Shown here one piece after another: positions 7,982-14,866 of a stretch of 64,000 nt of DNA (the first letter of the stretch is position 1; each line of letters starts with the position of its first letter). This DNA comes from Sphingomonas sp. LC-1. Lineage in GTDB: Bacteria; Pseudomonadota; Alphaproteobacteria; Sphingomonadales; Sphingomonadaceae. The stretch lies in the NCBI RefSeq assembly GCF_025371035.1, contig NZ_JANZXB010000003.1, positions 186,001 through 250,000 of the forward strand. The letters run 5' to 3'. The translations under genes and the position numbers were made by a program. The notes beneath the pieces were generated by a model that saw only the letters and a program-made list of their open reading frames with translations, did no database searches and had not been told where the DNA came from.

Positions 7982-8211
7982 GCTCAGCCCAACAAAAAAG
8001 GCCGAAAAATGGCTGAAAACCGTGATCGCCCCATTCTGCCCCAATTGGTTCATCTAAGTGACAGGAACTGTGACTTTCTTGGCACAGCTTTGCGGAAGCC
8101 GACCAGAATTCGCGTTTCCCGTGCAACTCCTGGCTCATTTGCCGGTTAAGCGGGCCTGGGCTGAGCGGTTCGATCCGCCGCCCCACATAGAATAAGAGAA
8201 GGGTATCTCGT

Positions 8212-8838
8212 ATGCGTAAGCTTTCCCTCGTCGCCGCTGCGGCGGCTGCGTTCGTCGCCGTGCCTGCCATGGCCCAGGACATGAACACCACGGCGGCTCC
8301 GGCCACCGACACCGCGACCGCTCCCGACGGCACCCGCGCCTTCGGTATCGAGCCGTACGTCGCGATCATGGGCGGCTGGGAGCAGTTCGATCGCCAGTCG
8401 GTCGCCGGCATCCCTGCGCAGCCCAAGGGCTATAACCTGGACGGCGCGCTGGTCGAGGGCATCGTCGGTGCCAACGTTCCGCTAGGCCCGGTCTTCATCG
8501 GTGCCGAGGGTTCGGTCGCCAAGGGCGTGTCGGGCGACATCGACTGGCAGTATGGCGCCTATGGCCGCGCGGGCTTCCGCGCCGGTGAGAGCGGCCTGTT
8601 CTACGGCAAGGTCGGCTATCGCTGGAACAACTTCCACAACTTCGCGCCGGGCGTCGCTGGCGACCTGAAGCGTGACTATCACGGCACCGTGTACGGCGTC
8701 GGCGCGGAAGTCGGCCCGAAGGACATCGGTCTGGGCGGTCTGACCGGCAATTCGGGCCTGCGTCTCCGCATGGAAGTTTCGACCTTCGACGACGCACATT
8801 CGTTCCGCCCGATGGCGGGTGTCGTCGCACACTTCTGA
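8212..8838 (+). CDS. Outer-membrane beta-barrel protein (opacity/OmpA-barrel type)
   Basis: The 208-residue protein has a clear Sec signal peptide (MRKLSLVAAAAAAFVAVPAMA, cleaved before QD). Alternating hydrophobic strands follow (AYGRAGFRAG, FYGKVGYRW, YGVGAEVG) and the chain ends in an aromatic C-terminal residue (MAGVVAHF), the usual signal for barrel insertion. The size fits an eight-stranded barrel. Codons are strongly biased to CGT, AAC and CTG, as in the ribosomal and RNA polymerase genes nearby, which suggests high expression. A leader of 230 bp precedes it and a terminator-like hairpin follows. Function is probably structural or adhesive; the exact role is unknown. Confidence 0.75.
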   Translation: MRKLSLVAAAAAAFVAVPAMAQDMNTTAAPATDTATAPDGTRAFGIEPYVAIMGGWEQFDRQSVAGIPAQPKGYNLDGALVEGIVGANVPLGPVFIGAEGSVAKGVSGDIDWQYGAYGRAGFRAGESGLFYGKVGYRWNNFHNFAPGVAGDLKRDYHGTVYGVGAEVGPKDIGLGGLTGNSGLRLRMEVSTFDDAHSFRPMAGVVAHF

Positions 8839-8866
8839 TCCCATCGGGATCCAGTTGGCTTAAGGT

Positions 8867-8901
8867 GGCGGGGTTCGGCAGCAATGCCGGGCCCCGTTTT
8901 C
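8867..8901 (+). terminator. Terminator after outer-membrane protein gene
   Basis: A GC-rich imperfect hairpin (GGGG-TTCGGCA, loop GCAA, TGCCGGG-CCCC) is followed by GTTTT. It sits about 30 bp after the stop codon of the beta-barrel gene. Confidence 0.6.
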
Positions 8902-8932
8902 CTTTGCGCTATGCCTCCCCATATCCGTGGCG

Positions 8933-9265
8933 ATGGTCGGACGGGTGAAGCGAAAGGCGGGGCTGATGGCCGCCGCCGAACGGGTAGAGCGGACACCGCC
9001 GCGATCCTGCGCGCTGTGCGACCGTGCGCTGGGGGTGAAGGTGGAATGGCACCATCCCGTTCCCAAGAGCGAAGGCGGGCGTGAGACGGTACCGGTCCAT
9101 CCCATCTGTCACCGGACCATCCATGCGACCTTTTCCAATGCGGAACTGGCGCGGGGGTTTTCGGACTTCGCAGTGCTGCGCGCGCATCCGGAGATAGCGC
9201 GATTCCTGCGATGGATTGCCGGGAAACCGGCGGATTTCCATGCGCCGACGCGGGCGGCGCGGTGA
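8933..9265 (+). CDS. HNH-fold endonuclease-like protein
   Basis: The product of about 110 residues has the core of an HNH nuclease: a CALC zinc knuckle (SCALCDRALG), then WHHPVPKSEGGRETV with the double histidine, and PICHRTIHATF with the final Cys/His residues. These motifs form a beta-beta-alpha metal site that cuts nucleic acid. Homologues of this small type are widespread, often unlinked to mobile elements, and mostly uncharacterised. The start is uncertain: GTG 8927, ATG 8933 and ATG 8966 (after AAAGGCGGGG) are all possible, and all contain the complete domain. A large inverted-repeat region begins right after its stop codon. Confidence 0.75.
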   Translation: MVGRVKRKAGLMAAAERVERTPPRSCALCDRALGVKVEWHHPVPKSEGGRETVPVHPICHRTIHATFSNAELARGFSDFAVLRAHPEIARFLRWIAGKPADFHAPTRAAR

Positions 9266-9580
9266 TTTTGGTTCGCGCGAAGACGCGAAGAGGTGTGGTT
9301 CGCGCAGAGGCGCCGAGGGCGCGGAGATCATTTGGGCGCGCGGCCAACTCCTCAATCTCCGTTCAGCCTGAGCGTAGTCGAAGGCCACGGGATAACGCCT
9401 GTCACACTATGAAATTTCGAGTTTGGCCTGCGGCCGTAAGGGCGGTGGGGAGACGGTATCCCTTGGCCTTCGACTACGCTCAGGCTGAACGGATGTGAGG
9501 AGATCCTCCTCCTGCCTTCTTTCCTCCGCGCCCTCCGCGCCTCTGCGCGAACCGACCTTCTTCGCGCCATCGCGTCATCG
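9266..9580. repeat. Nested composite inverted repeat (three tiers)
   Basis: There is no gene between 9266 and 9622. The stretch holds nested inverted repeats. The inner pair, at 9359-9387 and 9464-9492, is a perfect 29-bp match (the arm reads GGCCTTCGACTACGCTCAGG and on). The middle pair, at 9297-9326 and 9524-9553, matches over 30 bp with one mismatch (arm begins GGTTCGCGCAGAGGCG). An outer weaker pair is GTTCGCGCGAAGACGCGAAG (9271-9290) against the CTTCGCGCCATCGCG region at 9559-9583. The inner arm recurs at 45905-45932 and 52167-52195, and the middle arm at 51918-51945 and 52130-52157. Confidence 0.8.
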
Positions 9581-9587
9581 CGTGAAC

Positions 9588-9617
9588 AAAAAAGGGCGGA
9601 CCGAAGCCCGCCCTTTC
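9588..9617 (-). terminator. Terminator of nrdB
   Basis: Read on the minus strand this is AAAGGGCGG, loop, CCGCCCTT followed by a TTTTTT run. It lies a few bases after the nrdB stop codon and is a good intrinsic terminator. Confidence 0.75.
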
Positions 9618-9622
9618 GACTA

Positions 9623-10678
9623 TCACTCCGCCGCGACGCCTGCCGCCGAGAACATGTCGCCGGTTTCGCCCGGCTCCTCGTTCGCCGCCTTGGCGGTCTT
9701 GGCCTTTTGCCGCGTGTCGAACGCGTCCCAGACGTCGTTCCACTGGCCGCGCGTCGCCGCCTTCGAATATTCGGTGGCCCGGGTCTCGAAGAAGTTGGCA
9801 TGCTCCACGCCGTTGAGCAGCGGGGTCAGCCAGGGCAGCGGATGCTCGTCGATCATGTAGATCGGCTTCAGGCCCAGCTGGCCGAGGCGCCAGTCGGCGA
9901 TGTAGCGGATATACTTCTTGATCTCCTTGGGCTTCATCCCCTCGACCGGGCCCATTTCAAAGGCGAGGTCGATGAAATTATCCTCCAGGCGGATCGTCGT
10001 CTGGCACACATCGGCGATGTCGTCCTTGACCGCCTTGGTCAGGCACTGGCGCTCCTGGCAGAAGGCGTGGAACATGCGGATGATGCCTTCGCAGTGCAGG
10101 CTCTCGTCGCGCACCGACCAGCTGACGATCTGGCCCATGCCCTTCATCTTGTTGAAGCGCGGGAAGTTCATCAGCATCGCGAAGGACGCGAACAGCTGGA
10201 CGCCCTCGGTGAAGCCGCCGAACATCGCCAGCGTGCGGGCGATGTCCTCGTCGCTGTCGACGCCGAAATTCTGCATGTAGTCATGCTTGTCCTTCATCTC
10301 GGCATATTCGAGGAAGGCGCCATATTCGCTTTCGGGCATACCGATCGTGTCGAGCAGATGGCTGTACGCCGCGATGTGCACCGTCTCCATGTTGGAGAAG
10401 GCGGTCAGCATCATCTTGATCTCGGTCGGCTTGAACACCCGGCCATATTTCTCGTGATAGCAGTCCTGCACCTCGACGTCCGCCTGGGTGAAGAAGCGGA
10501 AGATCTGGGTCAGCAGGTTGCGCTCGTGATCGGTCAGCTTCTGCGCCCAGTCGCGGCAATCCTCGCCCAGCGGCACCTCTTCGGGCAGCCAGTGGAGCTG
10601 TTGCTGGCGCTTCCAGAATTCGAACGCCCAGGGGTATTCGAAGGGCTTATACTGCTTGGAGGCTTGGAGGAGAGGCAT
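9623..10678 (-). CDS. nrdB: Ribonucleoside-diphosphate reductase beta subunit (class Ia)
   Basis: NrdB supplies the tyrosyl radical and di-iron centre for reduction of ribonucleotides to deoxyribonucleotides, in complex with NrdA. The 351-residue protein shows the class I ligand pattern: DVEVQDCYHEKYG, then METVHIAAYSHLLDTIG with iron-binding E and H and the radical-bearing Tyr four residues after the H, and later SWSVRDESLHCEGI with E and H. The start at 10678 (MPLLQASKQY) has a GGAG site that overlaps the stop codon of the preceding membrane gene, which implies translational coupling. An upstream in-frame ATG would add 19 non-conserved residues. Slightly shorter than the E. coli protein. 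Confidence 0.95.
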   Translation of the reverse strand: MPLLQASKQYKPFEYPWAFEFWKRQQQLHWLPEEVPLGEDCRDWAQKLTDHERNLLTQIFRFFTQADVEVQDCYHEKYGRVFKPTEIKMMLTAFSNMETVHIAAYSHLLDTIGMPESEYGAFLEYAEMKDKHDYMQNFGVDSDEDIARTLAMFGGFTEGVQLFASFAMLMNFPRFNKMKGMGQIVSWSVRDESLHCEGIIRMFHAFCQERQCLTKAVKDDIADVCQTTIRLEDNFIDLAFEMGPVEGMKPKEIKKYIRYIADWRLGQLGLKPIYMIDEHPLPWLTPLLNGVEHANFFETRATEYSKAATRGQWNDVWDAFDTRQKAKTAKAANEEPGETGDMFSAAGVAAE

Positions 10679-10683
10679 CGGGG

Positions 10684-10986
10684 TTACTCCGGACGAATGG
10701 TGTTGGTGCGGAATGCACAACGCGGGTGGCGCCATGCGGAAACGGAAAAGGCAGCGATCGTCACGGGGAACGACCAGAGCCAGACAAAGGCGAACCAGTC
10801 ACGGGGACGGCCCGCCAGCAGATAGGGGCTACAAAGATAATGACGGATGAAGCTGGCGCGGCGGCCACGGGCTTCGAGGAAACATTGGCCGAGATCGGCA
10901 TCGGCATAGGTTTGGAAGCCCAGAACGATGAAGCCGACCACCGCCACCGCCGCGATCAGGGCTAGGAGCCGCTCGATCACGGTCAT
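10684..10986 (-). CDS. Small membrane protein in the nrdB operon
   Basis: The 100-residue protein has an N-terminal hydrophobic helix (VIERLLALIAAVAVVGFIVL) and a second one near residue 75 (WFAFVWLWSFPVTIAAFSV). Between them is a polar loop with two cysteines. The start codon overlaps the stop of the upstream 65-residue gene (ATGA), with GGAG just ahead, and its stop lies only 5 bp before the nrdB start. The three genes are therefore very probably one transcript. I do not recognise the family and see no catalytic motif. A link to nucleotide reduction is possible only by position. Confidence 0.6.
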   Translation of the reverse strand: MTVIERLLALIAAVAVVGFIVLGFQTYADADLGQCFLEARGRRASFIRHYLCSPYLLAGRPRDWFAFVWLWSFPVTIAAFSVSAWRHPRCAFRTNTIRPE

Positions 10987-11180
10987 GTCCCCATGCTCCA
11001 CTGCCGCAGTGCGGTCGCCGAAAAGCCGAGCACGATCGCGGCCGCCAGCGCCATGATTCCGGCCATGCGATAAACATAAATGCGCGCGGGCTCCTGCGGA
11101 CGACGCAGGGCAAGCAGCAGCCCTATGCCGATCCCGGCCAGTATTCCGGCCACCGCGTACATGATGAACGCCGATGTCAT
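10983..11180 (-). CDS. Small two-helix membrane protein
   Basis: This 65-residue protein is almost entirely two hydrophobic helices (MYAVAGILAGIGIGLLLAL and MAGIMALAAAIVLGFSATAL) joined by a basic loop RRPQEPARIYVYR. It is the first gene of a probable operon ending in nrdB and overlaps the next gene by 4 bp. It is divergent from the DUF2171 gene, with only 56 bp between the two start codons. Family and role unknown. Confidence 0.55.
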   Translation of the reverse strand: MTSAFIMYAVAGILAGIGIGLLLALRRPQEPARIYVYRMAGIMALAAAIVLGFSATALRQWSMGT

Positions 11181-11236
11181 GCGACCAATTCCGGTGTTGC
11201 GCGTTCCGAAATCGAACCCAACACAGGAGACTCAAA

Positions 11237-11488
11237 ATGGTCGATGTCAGTCAGATCAAGGAACATGCGGAAGTCATCGGTGCGGACGGCGTCCATGTCG
11301 GCACCGTCGATCACGTTCAGGGCGACCGCATCAAGCTGACCAAGAACGACAGCCCCCAGACCGAAGACGGGCAGGGCGCCAAGCATCATTACCTGCCGAT
11401 CGGCTTGGTCGCCGAGGTCGAGGGCGATCAGGTCCGCCTGTCGGCGACCGCGCAGAACGCCGTCGACCAGTTCGAAGAGGCGGAGTGA
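11237..11488 (+). CDS. DUF2171 domain protein (PRC-barrel-like)
   Basis: The 83-residue protein starts after AGGAGA and has the DUF2171 pattern: KEHAEVIGADGVHVGTVDHV at the N-terminus, DRIKLTKND in the middle and HHYLPIGLVAEVEGDQVRLS towards the end. This is a small soluble beta-barrel. Family members are often stress-induced and of unknown biochemical role. The gene lies on the plus strand between nrdB and nrdA, both on the minus strand. A hairpin terminator follows it. Confidence 0.8.
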   Translation: MVDVSQIKEHAEVIGADGVHVGTVDHVQGDRIKLTKNDSPQTEDGQGAKHHYLPIGLVAEVEGDQVRLSATAQNAVDQFEEAE

Positions 11489-11490
11489 TT

Positions 11491-11557
11491 CCTCAACCCC
11501 TCTCCCCTTGTGGGAGAGGGAGGGGCCCGCGACCGAAGGTCGTGGGAGGGTGAGGGG
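11491..11557. repeat. REP-like repeat, left copy beside DUF559 gene
   Basis: The element contains the hairpin CCCTCTCCCC-TTG-TGGGAGAGGG (11498-11520) and a second part ending GGGAGGGTGAGGGG. A related element lies in inverted orientation at 11951-12020. The two bracket the DUF559 gene. Confidence 0.75.
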
Positions 11558-11584
11558 GCTGTCCATTACGGACGGCCCTTTTGC
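11558..11584 (+). terminator. Terminator after DUF2171 gene
   Basis: GGCTGTCC, a short loop and GGACGGCC followed by CTTTT form an intrinsic terminator. It overlaps the 3' end of the convergent DUF559 gene (stop at 11566). Confidence 0.6.
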
Positions 11585-12036
11585 TTATACGCGACCCGTG
11601 CGCCGATTGCCGCCACGACGCCGTCGAGGTTGGTCATCACATCGGCATTGGCGAAGCGGATCACGTCATAGCCTTCGTGTTCTAGGAAACGGGTGCGCGC
11701 GGCGTCGCGTTCCGGTTTCATTGCGTGGTCGTCGCCATCGAGTTCGACCATCAACCGTACCGCGTGGGAACAGAAATCGGCGTGGTACGGGCCCATCGGA
11801 ACCTGACGGCGAAACTTCAGGTCGGGCAACGCCTCACGCAGCGCTCGCCATAGTCGACGTTCGGGTTCGCCAGCATTTTGGCGCAGCTCACGCGATCGGT
11901 TGACCGTGGTTGCCGGAAGCAGCTGGCGCTTGGTCAGGCCTAGGGCATTGCCCCTCACCCTTCCCACGGCCTGCGGCCGCGGGCCCCTTCCCTCTCCCAC
12001 AAGGGGAGAGGGAGGATTGGAAGAATGAGGGGCCAT
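11566..12036 (-). CDS. DUF559 (Vsr-fold endonuclease-like) protein
   Basis: The core, from about residue 45 to the end, matches DUF559. It runs RSRELRQNAGEPERRLWRAL, KFRRQVPMGPYHADF, LMVELDGDDHAMKPERDAAR, and YDVIRFANADVMTNLDGVV. The D in the YHADF segment, the E-L-D of VELDG and the FRRQ motif correspond to the Vsr/restriction-like nuclease fold that the family shares. Residues 6-30 (NPPSPLVGEGRGPRPQAVGR) are simply the REP-like repeat translated in frame, so either the repeat has become coding or the true start lies downstream at a non-ATG codon. Similar repeats flank both ends of the gene. Function is probably nucleic-acid cleavage; not demonstrated. Confidence 0.75.
   Translation of the reverse strand: MAPHSSNPPSPLVGEGRGPRPQAVGRVRGNALGLTKRQLLPATTVNRSRELRQNAGEPERRLWRALREALPDLKFRRQVPMGPYHADFCSHAVRLMVELDGDDHAMKPERDAARTRFLEHEGYDVIRFANADVMTNLDGVVAAIGARVAYKQKGRP
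11951..12020. repeat. REP-like repeat, right copy inside DUF559 5' end
   Basis: This is an inverted relative of 11491-11557. It starts CCCCTCACCCTTCCCACGG and contains CCCTCTCCCACAAGGGGAGAGGG. It overlaps the 5' part of the DUF559 reading frame. Confidence 0.75.
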
Positions 12037-12076
12037 GGCTCTGCCTTCCCGTCAGGCGATCAGCATTGCTCCTGCC

Positions 12077-13999
12077 TCACTGGCACGCCAAGCACTCGTC
12101 GTAATCGGTGGTCTCGCCGATTTCGAACTTGGGTGCGCTGATCGTGTTGTCCGCCTCAACGCCGCCCGACCCGGCAAAACCGGCACGCTGCACCGATTTG
12201 GAGCGGAGATAATAAAGCGACTTGATGCCCAGCTCCCACGCGCGGAAGTGGAGCATCAGCAGGTCCCACTTCTCCACATCCGCCGGGATGAACAGGTTCA
12301 GCGACTGCGCCTGGTCGATATAGGGTGTGCGATCCCCCGCCAGTTCGAGCAGCCAGCGCTGGTCGATCTCGAACGAGGTCTTGAACGTGTCCTTCTCTTC
12401 CTGGCTCAGGAAGTCGAGATGCTGGACCGAGCCACCATGCTCGAGGATCGAGTTCCACACTGCGTCGGAATTCTTCGACTTCGCGATCAGGATCTTTTCG
12501 AGATAGGGATTCTTGACCGAGAACGAACCCGACAGCGTCTTGTGGGTATAGATGTTCGCCGGGATTGGCTCGATGCACGCGCTGGTGCCGCCGCAGATGA
12601 TCGAGATCGACGCGGTCGGCGCGATCGCCATCTTGCAGCTGAAACGCTCCATCACGCCGACATCGGCCGCGTCGGGGCAGGGCCCGCGCTCGACCGCCAG
12701 GGTCATCGACGCCTGGTTCACCTGCGCGTTGATGTGCTTGAACATCCGCAGGTTCCATGACTTGGCCATCGCGCCCTCGAAGGGGATGCCGCGCGCCTGC
12801 AGGAAGCTGTGGAAGCCCATCACGCCCAGGCCCACCGAGCGTTCGCGCCCGGCCGAATAGGCGGCACGCTCCATGCCCGGCTCGTGGCGGTCGATATAGT
12901 CCTGAAGGACGTTGTCGAGGAAGCGCATCACGTCCTCGATGAACTGCTTGTCGTCCTTCCACTCGTCCCAGGTTTCCAGGTTCAGCGACGACAGGCAGCA
13001 GACGGCGGTGCGGTCCTTGCCCTTATGGTCGATGCCGGTCGGCAAAGTGATTTCCGAACACAGGTTCGAGGTCGACACCTTCAGCCCCAGCTCGCGGTGG
13101 TGCTTGGGCATGTTCTTGTTCACATGGTCGGCGAACACGATGTACGGCTCGCCGGTCGCCAAGCGGGTCTCGACCAGCTTCTGGAACAGCGCGCGCGCGT
13201 CGACCGTGGCGCGGACCTCGCCGGTCTTCGGGCTCTTGAGATGCCATTCGGCGCCGTCGCGCACCGCCTCCATGAAGGCGTCGGGGATCAGCACGCCGTG
13301 GTGCAAGTTCAGCGCCTTGCGGTTGAAGTCGCCCGAGGGTTTCCGGATCTCTAGGAACTCTTCGATCTCGGGGTGCGAGATGTCGAGATAGCAGGCGGCC
13401 GAGCCACGACGCAGCGAACCCTGGCTGATCGCCAGCGTCAGCGAGTCCATCACGCGGACAAAGGGGATGATGCCGCTGGTCTTGCCGTTCAGGCCGACCG
13501 GCTCGCCGATGCCGCGCACCTGGCCCCAATAGGTGCCGATGCCGCCGCCGCGCGAGGCGAGCCAGACATTCTCGTTCCAGGTGGTGACGATGCCGTCCAG
13601 GCTGTCGGGCACCGAGTTGAGGTAGCAGCTGATCGGCAGGCCGCGACCCGTGCCGCCGTTCGACAGGACGGGCGTCGCGGGCATGAACCACAGCTTCGAG
13701 ATATAGTCGTACAGTCGCTGGGCGTGCTCGGCATTGTCGGCATAGGCCGAGGCGACGCGCACGAACAGGTCCTGATAGCTTTCGCCGGGCAGGAGGTAGC
13801 GGTCGTTCAGCGTTTCCTTGCCGAAATCGGTCAGCCGCGCATCGCGGGCATGGTCGACCTCGACCGGATAGGGCTGCGGGCGCACCGACTTGGTATCGGC
13901 GGGCGTCGGGGCCGGTGCCGGGCTGGTGTCCGCCGCGGCCATTTTCTCAAGCATATCAGTCGTCATGTCGCTATCCCGGCTATCCCTGAAATCCATCAT
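12077..13999 (-). CDS. nrdA: Ribonucleoside-diphosphate reductase alpha subunit (no ATP cone)
   Basis: NrdA is the catalytic subunit that reduces NDPs. The 640-residue protein carries the redox cysteine in LPISCYLNSVPDSLDGI, the catalytic cysteine with Asn and Glu in SNLCSEITLPT, the partner cysteine in TAVCCLSSLNLE, a GTSACIEP loop and the C-terminal shuttle pair ECLAC. The radical-transfer Tyr pair sits in SLYYLRSKS. The roughly 100-residue N-terminal ATP-cone domain of E. coli NrdA is absent; it is replaced by a short Pro/Ala-rich segment, so overall activity control by ATP/dATP through a cone is not expected here. ATG 13999 follows AAGGGAGCGGC. It is separated from nrdB by four genes. Confidence 0.95.
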   Translation of the reverse strand: MMDFRDSRDSDMTTDMLEKMAAADTSPAPAPTPADTKSVRPQPYPVEVDHARDARLTDFGKETLNDRYLLPGESYQDLFVRVASAYADNAEHAQRLYDYISKLWFMPATPVLSNGGTGRGLPISCYLNSVPDSLDGIVTTWNENVWLASRGGGIGTYWGQVRGIGEPVGLNGKTSGIIPFVRVMDSLTLAISQGSLRRGSAACYLDISHPEIEEFLEIRKPSGDFNRKALNLHHGVLIPDAFMEAVRDGAEWHLKSPKTGEVRATVDARALFQKLVETRLATGEPYIVFADHVNKNMPKHHRELGLKVSTSNLCSEITLPTGIDHKGKDRTAVCCLSSLNLETWDEWKDDKQFIEDVMRFLDNVLQDYIDRHEPGMERAAYSAGRERSVGLGVMGFHSFLQARGIPFEGAMAKSWNLRMFKHINAQVNQASMTLAVERGPCPDAADVGVMERFSCKMAIAPTASISIICGGTSACIEPIPANIYTHKTLSGSFSVKNPYLEKILIAKSKNSDAVWNSILEHGGSVQHLDFLSQEEKDTFKTSFEIDQRWLLELAGDRTPYIDQAQSLNLFIPADVEKWDLLMLHFRAWELGIKSLYYLRSKSVQRAGFAGSGGVEADNTISAPKFEIGETTDYDECLACQ

Positions 14000-14127
14000 C
14001 GATGCCGCTCCCTTGTTCTTGTCCCGTTCGGGTCGTCGGCATGGCCCCGGCACGACGCGCAGGCGTCATGGCAGCATGGGCGAGACGGTTCCAAAAGCCC
14101 CGGTTCCGGGCCCTGTTTCCCATCTCC

Positions 14128-14148
14128 GTCATGCTTGGTGAGCATGAC
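14128..14148. promoter_or_regulatory. Perfect palindrome in the nrdA leader
   Basis: GTCATGCT, a TGGTG loop and AGCATGAC form a perfect 8-bp inverted repeat between the NrdR-like site and the nrdA start codon. It could be a hairpin in the 5' untranslated region or a dimeric regulator site. The rest of the stretch from 14000 to 14356 shows no gene. Confidence 0.5.
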
Positions 14149-14185
14149 CCCTACTACCAGTGCTTGGGGCCACCCCCGGCCTCTT

Positions 14186-14201
14186 CCACAATCCATAGTG
14201 G
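14186..14201 (-). promoter_or_regulatory. Putative NrdR box upstream of nrdA
   Basis: On the minus strand the site reads CCACTATGGATTGTGG, an imperfect palindrome close to the NrdR consensus CACWATATATWGTG (differences only in the central pair). NrdR represses ribonucleotide reductase genes when dATP is high. The site lies about 190 bp upstream of the nrdA ATG. A second, weaker half-match (CACTGGTAGTAG) lies about three helical turns closer to the gene, the usual spacing for paired boxes. Confidence 0.55.
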
Positions 14202-14356
14202 AAAATCCCGGCGACCATCGCAAGAGGTTAAAGCCTGGCGAGGGGGTTGGTTGCGACGAATGGAAGGGGCCTGGGACCGTGCGAAAGCCGCGACGCGTGG
14301 ATTGCTGCGGGGTTCGTGAAGCGCAAGCCCCAAAAAACTTTTTTTGCGGCTGGCGG

Positions 14357-14815
14357 TCAGCCGATCGACAGCAGGAACAGCGCGATCAGCCCGGCCAAGG
14401 CGACCACCATCTGTGGGGGGCGAAGCCGTGCGAAATGCCGTGGCGCCCCGCCCCACCGCGCGATCCAGGGGTCGGTCAGCGCGATCGACGCATAGCCCAG
14501 AATCAATAGGGCAAATCCCGTCGATGGCCCCGCGATCAGCGCCACCAGGCCCAGCGAGAAGCGAAGCATCATCGTCAGCATCTGCGAAATGTGCGGGCCG
14601 CCGGGAGTGAAAAAGCTTAACCCGCGCGTGACGCCCGCCAGGAAGATCAGGATCGCGGCGCCCCAGATCTGCCCGACCAGAAGCGCCAAGGGAAGCTGCA
14701 CCCAGGCGGCCAGCGCGGCGAGCGGCAGGACCAGCGCCGGGCCATAGCCGAAGATCAGGCTGAGCGCCGGTATGCGGGGCGAGGCGGCTTCGGGCGTGGG
14801 GGCGGGGGATGTCAT
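14357..14815 (-). CDS. Membrane protein, probably DUF3429
   Basis: The 152-residue protein has about five hydrophobic segments. The first is PALSLIFGYGPALVLPLAAL, followed by LALLVGQIWGAAILIFLAGV, with later ones in LRFSLGLVALIAGPSTGFAL and a C-terminal helix MVVALAGLIALFLLSI. The GAAILIFLAGVTRGL segment and the overall pattern resemble DUF3429 proteins, small inner-membrane proteins of unknown function. The assignment to that family is from memory of the pattern and is moderate. It is divergent from nrdA's regulatory region and lies next to the c-di-GMP protein gene on the same strand. Confidence 0.6.
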   Translation of the reverse strand: MTSPAPTPEAASPRIPALSLIFGYGPALVLPLAALAAWVQLPLALLVGQIWGAAILIFLAGVTRGLSFFTPGGPHISQMLTMMLRFSLGLVALIAGPSTGFALLILGYASIALTDPWIARWGGAPRHFARLRPPQMVVALAGLIALFLLSIG

Positions 14816-14866
14816 GGGGCGCGAACGTGCAGGGGCGTGTTCCTATCCCGCGACGTTCGGGGCGTA

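Noticed and set aside
8140-8200. GGTTCGATCC in the leader before the beta-barrel gene, looking like a tRNA T loop
   Set aside because: No five-base-pair T stem, anticodon arm or acceptor stem can be formed around it.
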